Shown: piece by piece, positions 58,398-64,000 of the stretch
Numbering within the stretch: the stretch's first letter is position 1
How the letters are laid out: the number at the start of each line of letters is the position of its first letter
Assembly (NCBI GenBank): GCA_002778195.1
Contig: PCDI01000005.1
Coordinates: 3,173,102-3,237,101 of the forward strand
Direction of reading: 5' to 3'
DNA from: Raffaelea ambrosiae
Lineage: Eukaryota; Ascomycota; Sordariomycetes; Ophiostomatales; Ophiostomataceae
Length of the DNA: 64,000 nt
The notes under the pieces: generated by a model
Database searches by the model: none
Told to the model about the DNA's origin: nothing
What the model saw: only the letters and a program-made list of their open reading frames with translations
Program-made: the position numbers and the translations under genes

Positions 58398-61300
58398 TTA
58401 CAATATCACAGCCAACTCTGGTCGCCCAACCGAATCTTCCTCCAACTCGGGGTAATATGGAACCATGGCATCGGCTGCTCCAATATAGCAGTCCGAGAAA
58501 ACCCTCCAGTAGATCGTCCTGACCTTGCGTGCCGGGTGGAACAAACCCGCCCAGACGTAGTTCAGCACCAGCCCCGGCCCAACGGCCACCCGGATGGCCT
58601 CGACAGCCTCCACGATTCTGTCAATGACGTGGGGGCTGGTCTCAAACAGATTGGGGTACAGCAGGTTCAGAAGATGGACCATGGCGTCCTCGCAGCCAAG
58701 GCCCACGACGCCCAGCGCAATGTGCTTGACCACGGACGCGGCTGTCTGCCGATGCACCTGGTCCCGGTCGATAAGGGCATCTTCCAGCAGCGGCGTCACG
58801 GCGTAGACGTAGTCCTTGGCCATCTCGCCAATGTACTCGAACAAGAACGACAGCGACTTGAGAACGCCGTTCTGCACGTTCAGCTCGGGCACGCGGTACT
58901 CGTTCATCAGGGCAGGCAGGACCGTAAAGGGCGCGCACGTCTCGGCGACGATGCCAATGGCGACGGCTGTGTTGACGCGCGACTGCCGCTCCTGCACCCG
59001 CAGGTTGTTGAGAAGCGTCGCCAGGACATCCTGCGGGCCAATGGCCTTGGCAATGAAACCAAACGTGTTGTTGGCCGCGCGCCGGATGCCCTTCTTGTGG
59101 GCCTTGAGCATGTCCAACAGCTCGAAGCAGATGCGCATCCACTCGCGCGCGTTGACGCTCTCCGGCCCCCGGTCGGCAATGCGGCCGACGAGGTCGATGG
59201 TGTTCTCCTGCACCTTCTCGTGCCGATTGCGGAGAATGGGCGTCAGCCGCGGCAGCAGGTCTTTGATCGGAGGCTGCATCTGGCTGATGCCGACCACCGT
59301 GACAATGGACCGCAGCGCACCCAGGATGGAGCCGAGGACTTCGGGGTACTCCTCGCCCAGGTACTCGTACAGGACAATGCCCAGCTTGCCCATCAGAGGA
59401 TCCTCTCCGCACTGCTTCATGACCATGGCAATTCTCGAGATCAGGTCGGCTGCCTGCTGCCGGACCGTGGCCGACTTGTTGTTCAGGCGCCAGAGGATGG
59501 TGCTGACGATCTGGGGCAGGTATGGCTTGCACCGCGTCCCCAGGGCGTTGGCCACAGAGCCGAAGCCGTTGAGCATGACCACGTCCTCGACCGACTGCTC
59601 CTGGAACGCGTGCAGGATGCCGTCGACCAGCCGCTCCTCGAGGCGCTCGCCAATGTCTGCCGCGCCCAGTGACGACACCAGCTTTTCGACCGTTTCCACC
59701 GTCATCTTCCGGTAGGCCTCGCTCTCGTCCTTCAGATTCACCACGATTCTCTCCAGAATCTCGCTCACGCCAACCTTTTGGCCAATGTCGACGGTCGTTT
59801 CCACGACTTGGCGGTAGTTGCGCTTGTCCAGCGCCATCCGGCGGACCCAGAAGCTCTTGAAAAACTCGTCCAGGACGTGCTCTTTGAGGTACCCGGCGGT
59901 GACACCCTCCGTGTTGGCGCACTGGGAGACGACTTTGAGCACGACCTTTTTCATCTCCTCGTCGGGAGACGAGAACTCCCGAAGGAGAATCTCCATGATC
60001 TGGCTGGTGTAGTAGTTGGCGTACTCTTCGTCCATCAGGGGGATGATATATCCGACGGCCTTCAGAAAGCTGGCCAAGCCCTTGCCACGCTGCTTCCGGG
60101 CGCCCGTCCAGAGGGGGTTGAGAATATCGTCGAAGCTCTCGATGCCGTAGGGGTTCGAAGCCTCGGCCAAAGCGGCAATCGCCAAGCTCGTCACCGTCCG
60201 CACTTTCATCTGCTCGTCGTTGAGGCACGGTGCAATGCAGTCGACGAGGCGCTTGAGGTACGGCAGAATCGCACAGCCCATCAGAATGGGGATCTGCTGC
60301 ACGATCTTGACGCCCGTATGCCGAGCCTGCCACGACTTCTTGCTTCGGCAGACGGCCTGAAGGAACGGCAGCAGGGCAGGTATGCCCAGGGCCGACGCAA
60401 CGACGGCGAATGCTCTTGCAGTCGTATTTCTCACGTACTCGTCGACGTGGTCGATGTCTGGTCGCATGGTGCTGATCATGGTTGCCAGGCCGGCCGCCTT
60501 GCTGAGGTTGGAGATGATCTCGCTGCCTTCGACACGGGCGTAGTAGTCTTGGTCGATGAGAAGCGGCTCGATGACGACAAGAATCTTGTGCACGTATGGC
60601 CGCACCATGTCGTCCAGCTTGTAGAGAATCCGGTCGATGACCTTGACGAGCAGATGGCGCTCCTGGTCTTCCAGGCTCTTCTCCATCAAGAGCGGCAGGA
60701 TTTGGTTGAACAAGGGGCCCGCGCCAAAGTTGCGGGCATTGTCCGTCAGCTGGCGCAGAGCCGTTTTTCTCATGGGAGGCGTTCCGTTTTTGACCTTGAG
60801 AAGCAACTTCATTATCTTCCTCTCTTTCAGCTCTTCCACGCTGAGGGTGTCCTCGTCCGCGCCATCCGACAGCTTTCCAAAATACGTCACATCCTCGGGC
60901 TTCAGAAACTGCAGGTCCCACATGCCGGGTATCGACTTCGACATGGGGTCGCCGGTGACTCTCGAACTGTCCGGGTCCTGCATCGTGAACCCGCTCGCAG
61001 GCAGTGGTGTCTGCACAACCTTGTGCGCAGGCGCACGCATGGGGGCGTAGCCTGGCGGCGGTGTCAGGATCTTGTAGCCGTCGTCGGGTCCTGGAAGCAT
61101 CGCGTCGAGCTCCTCGTCGCTAATCGCAGCGTTTCGCATCGACACGTCGGTGCCGAAGCCAGGAGGCGCCACCACTGGCAGAGACTGAGAAGGGTGTGCT
61201 GGCGTGGCGAGTCCTTGGTTGCCAATAGGCGTGGCAGCGGGAGCCTGATCCCACCGGGACCGCTTCTTTGCGCCGTCGCCGTTGGCCGCTGGGCCTGGAA

Positions 61301-62066
61301 TCGCAGGCGCCTGGTCCCAGCGCGACCTCTTCTTCGGCTCTGGCTGTGGCTTCTCCTCTTCTGCAGCATCTGCCGCAGCCACGTCCCATCTCTTCTTCCG
61401 CTTGCGCCCAACCGCGTTTTCAGTCGATCCGGCGTCTTCGTTCTCCTTGTCGGTGATCTTCAGAGTGGCTTCGTGCTCAGGGGCGGCGTTGTCGTTGTCT
61501 CCGCTCTGCTGCTTCGACTGAATAGCCCGTCGTACGCGTTCTTCTTCCCGCTCCAGCTCTCTGCGCTCCATGATGTCGCGATAGTTCTCCCCCTCCTTGG
61601 ACGCGCCAGCCTGGCGGTTGCTGGCAAAAGGGTCGGCCCGGGTGGGCGTCAGGACTCGGTCAAAACGTCGCTTTTGATACTCCGTCTCCCGATCCGCAAT
61701 TCTGTTGCTCCGCTCACCCCGGCCCTGGAAGGGATCGTCTTCCTCGACGCCATTTCCGCGCGCAAACTCGTCGATCTGCGACCGCGTGGCCGTGTACTGG
61801 CCAACAAGACGGTTCGACGCGCCCGCGTCCTCCATCTCCTCGTCCCCTGCATCGTCCGCAGGAAGACTCCGGTTGTATCCAGCAAACTTGTCATCCCCAT
61901 TGCGCTCGTAGATAGACGTGTCGAAGACGTCGGTCAGGGAGACCTTTGTCGATGAGTCGGCGCGTTGGCTCGATGGATCAAAAGCCGTGGACCCTTTCTT
62001 CGCTGCAGCCGCAGCATTACGCTCTTGCTGCAGCTTCTTGATCTGGTCGAAATCCGCGTCAGACAT
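58398..62066 (-). CDS. Splicing factor 3B subunit 1 (SF3B1/Hsh155)
   Basis: An intronless minus-strand gene; the start at 62066 (MSDADFDQIKKLQQERN) gives 1222 aa. An in-frame ATG at 62189 would add 41 codons, but the human and yeast proteins begin with a block like the shorter form. The N-terminal third is disordered and holds RWD motifs (KKRWDVA, two SRWDQAP), the U2AF-ligand motifs that bind U2AF-like partners. The rest is a long run of HEAT repeats, very conserved with human SF3B1. Lys621 in EQMKVRT corresponds to human Lys700, the position most often changed in leukaemia, and is normal here. The protein is part of the U2 snRNP and holds the branch-site helix; it acts in the nucleus. Confidence 0.97.
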   Translation of the reverse strand: MSDADFDQIKKLQQERNAAAAAKKGSTAFDPSSQRADSSTKVSLTDVFDTSIYERNGDDKFAGYNRSLPADDAGDEEMEDAGASNRLVGQYTATRSQIDEFARGNGVEEDDPFQGRGERSNRIADRETEYQKRRFDRVLTPTRADPFASNRQAGASKEGENYRDIMERRELEREEERVRRAIQSKQQSGDNDNAAPEHEATLKITDKENEDAGSTENAVGRKRKKRWDVAAADAAEEEKPQPEPKKRSRWDQAPAIPGPAANGDGAKKRSRWDQAPAATPIGNQGLATPAHPSQSLPVVAPPGFGTDVSMRNAAISDEELDAMLPGPDDGYKILTPPPGYAPMRAPAHKVVQTPLPASGFTMQDPDSSRVTGDPMSKSIPGMWDLQFLKPEDVTYFGKLSDGADEDTLSVEELKERKIMKLLLKVKNGTPPMRKTALRQLTDNARNFGAGPLFNQILPLLMEKSLEDQERHLLVKVIDRILYKLDDMVRPYVHKILVVIEPLLIDQDYYARVEGSEIISNLSKAAGLATMISTMRPDIDHVDEYVRNTTARAFAVVASALGIPALLPFLQAVCRSKKSWQARHTGVKIVQQIPILMGCAILPYLKRLVDCIAPCLNDEQMKVRTVTSLAIAALAEASNPYGIESFDDILNPLWTGARKQRGKGLASFLKAVGYIIPLMDEEYANYYTSQIMEILLREFSSPDEEMKKVVLKVVSQCANTEGVTAGYLKEHVLDEFFKSFWVRRMALDKRNYRQVVETTVDIGQKVGVSEILERIVVNLKDESEAYRKMTVETVEKLVSSLGAADIGERLEERLVDGILHAFQEQSVEDVVMLNGFGSVANALGTRCKPYLPQIVSTILWRLNNKSATVRQQAADLISRIAMVMKQCGEDPLMGKLGIVLYEYLGEEYPEVLGSILGALRSIVTVVGISQMQPPIKDLLPRLTPILRNRHEKVQENTIDLVGRIADRGPESVNAREWMRICFELLDMLKAHKKGIRRAANNTFGFIAKAIGPQDVLATLLNNLRVQERQSRVNTAVAIGIVAETCAPFTVLPALMNEYRVPELNVQNGVLKSLSFLFEYIGEMAKDYVYAVTPLLEDALIDRDQVHRQTAASVVKHIALGVVGLGCEDAMVHLLNLLYPNLFETSPHVIDRIVEAVEAIRVAVGPGLVLNYVWAGLFHPARKVRTIYWRVFSDCYIGAADAMVPYYPELEEDSVGRPELAVIL

Positions 62067-62339
62067 CGTGAAGAAATATCCGCTCGCTTCGTTCACATCG
62101 GTCTTTGTGTTAGGGGGCGCGATGTCGACGTGCGCATTTCTTTCATCACCTAGGCTCCAGCCTGACTTTTTTTTCTCTGGTGTTTCCAAGGGTCGAAATT
62201 CCTTTGGAGACCGAAAAAAAGGTTATGTAAGAACAAAGTGGGTACCCAGGTTGTAGCCAGCCGGAGATGATGGTATCTTATTGGGTCTTCCGCCTCCCTG
62301 TTTGTATTAGTAATATACAAGGTCTAGCTATGGTACATA

Positions 62340-63547
62340 TCAGAACTGTCGTGGGTTCCTCGTCCGTCTCTTGGGCTTGGTCTCTTCTTCTTCAGCGAGC
62401 TTCCTCTTTATCCTGCTCCTTGGCGACGGTGTGGACGGTGGTTCCATAAGCACTTCAGCAGCTGGCGCAGCCGGTTTCGATGGCGAGCGATCGGCAAATG
62501 CCCTCAAGTTTGCTGTGAATAGTACGGACTGCGCCCAGCCAGCATGACTCCCCCAGAGTTCCCGGAAGTGGTCGCCGACATTGTCATACATGGCTTTGGA
62601 CATGGTTTTGGCGCCTTTCCCCTTAAATTTGTAGTCGCGCACAGCGATCTGCCATACGTGTGTGTCCACAGGAACGGCTTCGGCCCATCCCAGACCCATA
62701 AGGCAAACACAATCGGCCACCTTTGGCCCAACTCCGCTTAGAAGAAGAAGCTGCTCGTGCGCAGTCTTGTAGGTGGCATCGGCATCAGGAATTGCTTCCC
62801 ATCCAGGCCATTGTGGGCTCTCTGGGTTGCGAAGACTGCCTAGCCAGTTCGGTGGCTTCTCGGCTGTGACAGTTTTCGCTGTCGCCACGATGTACTTGGC
62901 TCGGTACCCAAATCCCAGTTGCCTCAAACGGGCCTCCACATCAGAGTCTGCTAAGGCTTCGGGTTTGGGGAAGTCATGGAAGTCCTCTCCGTCTATCGTG
63001 CCCAAGAAAGTGCCGTAGTGCGTGCATAGTTTCTGTGACATCTGAGATATGCGGGCGATGTTGTTGTTGCTGCTGCAGATGAAGCACACAAGTGCTTCCC
63101 AGGGATCTTGGTTCAGAATACGGATCCCATTAAACGAGGGCGCCTTCTTTTTGAAATTGGGGTCATCTCTGGCCCATTGGTCATACAAGGACTGGAGATT
63201 CAGATGGAGGTTGAAGTAACTCTTCAGAAGTGATTCAGTGTCATCAGCAGGCACCTCGTCAGCATCTCGGGCTTTGGTAAGTCCATTTTCAAGTTTGACG
63301 CCAGGCCGGGATGCCTTGAAATACAGGTGGTCGTCATCTTGTTTCAAGCAAATTATCCTGCCATGCAGAGAACAGCGCCTGTGTCGTTGTTAGATGCTAC
63401 ATGCGACGCTGCAAGAGAGAAGCGCTCGTACCATTCATCGTCCTTTTTTTGCCAGCGGAAAGACTGCCCGCAGCGCAAGGTCGTGTCGATGCACAGTTCT
63501 GCCAAATTCAACGGGAATTTCTTCCATTGGCAGAGTAGCTTTCCCAT
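62340..63547 (-). CDS. ogg1: 8-oxoguanine DNA glycosylase/lyase (OGG1)
   Basis: Exons 63432-63547 and 62340-63378 on the minus strand give 384 aa. The start gives MGKLLCQWKKFPLN, followed by LRCGQSFRW, the family's N-terminal block, and the join restores DDEWRCSLHGRI. The helix-hairpin-helix/GPD core has LLLLSGVGPKVADC with catalytic Lys258, and VPVDTHVW with Asp277; the 19-residue spacing equals that of human Lys249/Asp268. The C-terminal tail is basic (KRKLAEEEE, PKRRTR), a probable nuclear signal. It removes 8-oxoguanine opposite C and nicks the strand by beta-elimination. The gene is divergent from the partial gene on the right with only 224 bp between the starts, so the promoter may be shared. 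Confidence 0.95.
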
Positions 63548-63771
63548 TTTGCGTTGAGAAGGTGAAGCCGTTGTAGAATTTAGGGGGTTGGCTGTGAAGC
63601 TGTGCCATATTAGTGCGGCTTTCGGGGTGGTGCACGGACCAGACAAGCTTATTAACCTGATGTAGCCTAGCAGAACAACGCGACGAATTTTCACCTCCTG
63701 TCGTTCACTGCGCATTCCCTGTGTTGCTTTGTCTCTCTTCACCAATCGCCAGCGGTCAAACCACTCTCAAA
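63548..63771. promoter_or_regulatory. Short divergent promoter, OGG1 and right-edge gene
   Basis: A 224-bp gap separates two opposite start codons and is likely a bidirectional promoter. Confidence 0.5.
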
Positions 63772-64000
63772 ATGAACGGCGAAGGTTATTCTCGAGGTAA
63801 GCATCTCCGTCATGTCCACGGATTATTTCAGCGGCTGTGCTAATAGATCAGGAGGGGAGGGCTCAAGAAACGGCAGCTCTCGAGACCATCAGGTACGTAC
63901 TTGAGCGTCCGCGTCTTTCCACCGACAACTATTGGATCCGTTACTGACAGGGTGGCCATGATTTACAGTCTGGCAGAGGCGACCGCGGAGACCGCGGCGA
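63772..64000 (+). CDS. 5' part of an unidentified gene, cut by the right edge
   Basis: Three short exons can be proposed: 63772-63796 (MNGEGYSR), 63847-63892 and one beginning at about 63951, 63969 or 63976, running off the edge. The first two introns have good GT..AG ends and the phase agrees. The third acceptor is uncertain: a CAG at 63950, one at 63968, or one at 63975, the last giving a GDRGDRG-like repeat. The beginning is charged (DQEGRAQETAALETIR). Too little is present to name the product. A gene is likely because of the in-phase splice pairs and the bidirectional promoter. Confidence 0.45.

Noticed and set aside
58536..61955. Long plus-strand open frames opposite SF3B1 (up to 725 codons)
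   Set aside because: They mirror the codon structure of the conserved minus-strand gene and have no family motifs.
62067..62189. Upstream in-frame ATG extending SF3B1 by 41 residues
   Set aside because: Known homologues start at a block equivalent to the shorter form; the extension looks like 5' leader.

Overview
The window is nuclear DNA of a filamentous ascomycete (Pezizomycotina; Sordariomycetes is a guess from style, not shown). Evidence: GC-rich exons broken by 50-120 bp introns with GT..AG ends and CTAAC/CTAAT branch sites, pyrimidine-rich flanks, and typical fungal families (Zn2Cys6 regulators, a PDR-type ABC transporter, copper amine oxidase, C2H2 regulators). Exon joins were worked out by eye from splice signals, reading phase and family motifs. 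I saw no tRNA, rRNA, transposon or CRISPR.

Bases 1-18,907 look like a catabolic cluster: an extradiol ring-opening dioxygenase (cut by the left edge), a cupin protein, a regulator with C2H2 and Zn2Cys6 fingers, a CocE/NonD-type hydrolase, a bicovalent-flavin oxidase, an SDR, a flavin monooxygenase fused to an acetoacetate-decarboxylase-like domain, a second SDR, and a stand-alone histidinol-dehydrogenase-like enzyme ending in the peroxisomal signal SKL. Hydroxylation, ring opening, decarboxylation, alcohol/aldehyde oxidation and ester or amide hydrolysis would suit breakdown of a phenolic or related compound; the substrate is unknown.

Bases 19,784-30,880, all on the minus strand, hold a DUF1349 protein, an esterase-D-type hydrolase, a 15-exon full-size PDR ABC transporter and, just upstream of it, a Zn2Cys6 regulator whose first intron has no visible AG acceptor. 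Bases 31,594-41,183 form an amine-use module: copper amine oxidase and an amine/amino-acid permease transcribed divergently, an aldehyde dehydrogenase, and a Zn2Cys6 regulator. The oxidase and the dehydrogenase both end in PRL.

A C2H2 regulator (42,341-43,900, minus) is followed upstream by about 12 kb with no convincing gene. This stretch holds many simple repeats and 14 copies of the 8-mer TACTCGTA/TACGAGTA between 45,161 and 52,543, far above chance. The right end is housekeeping: S-adenosylmethionine synthetase, the U2 snRNP factor SF3B1/Hsh155, the 8-oxoguanine glycosylase OGG1, and the first exons of an unidentified gene running off the right edge.
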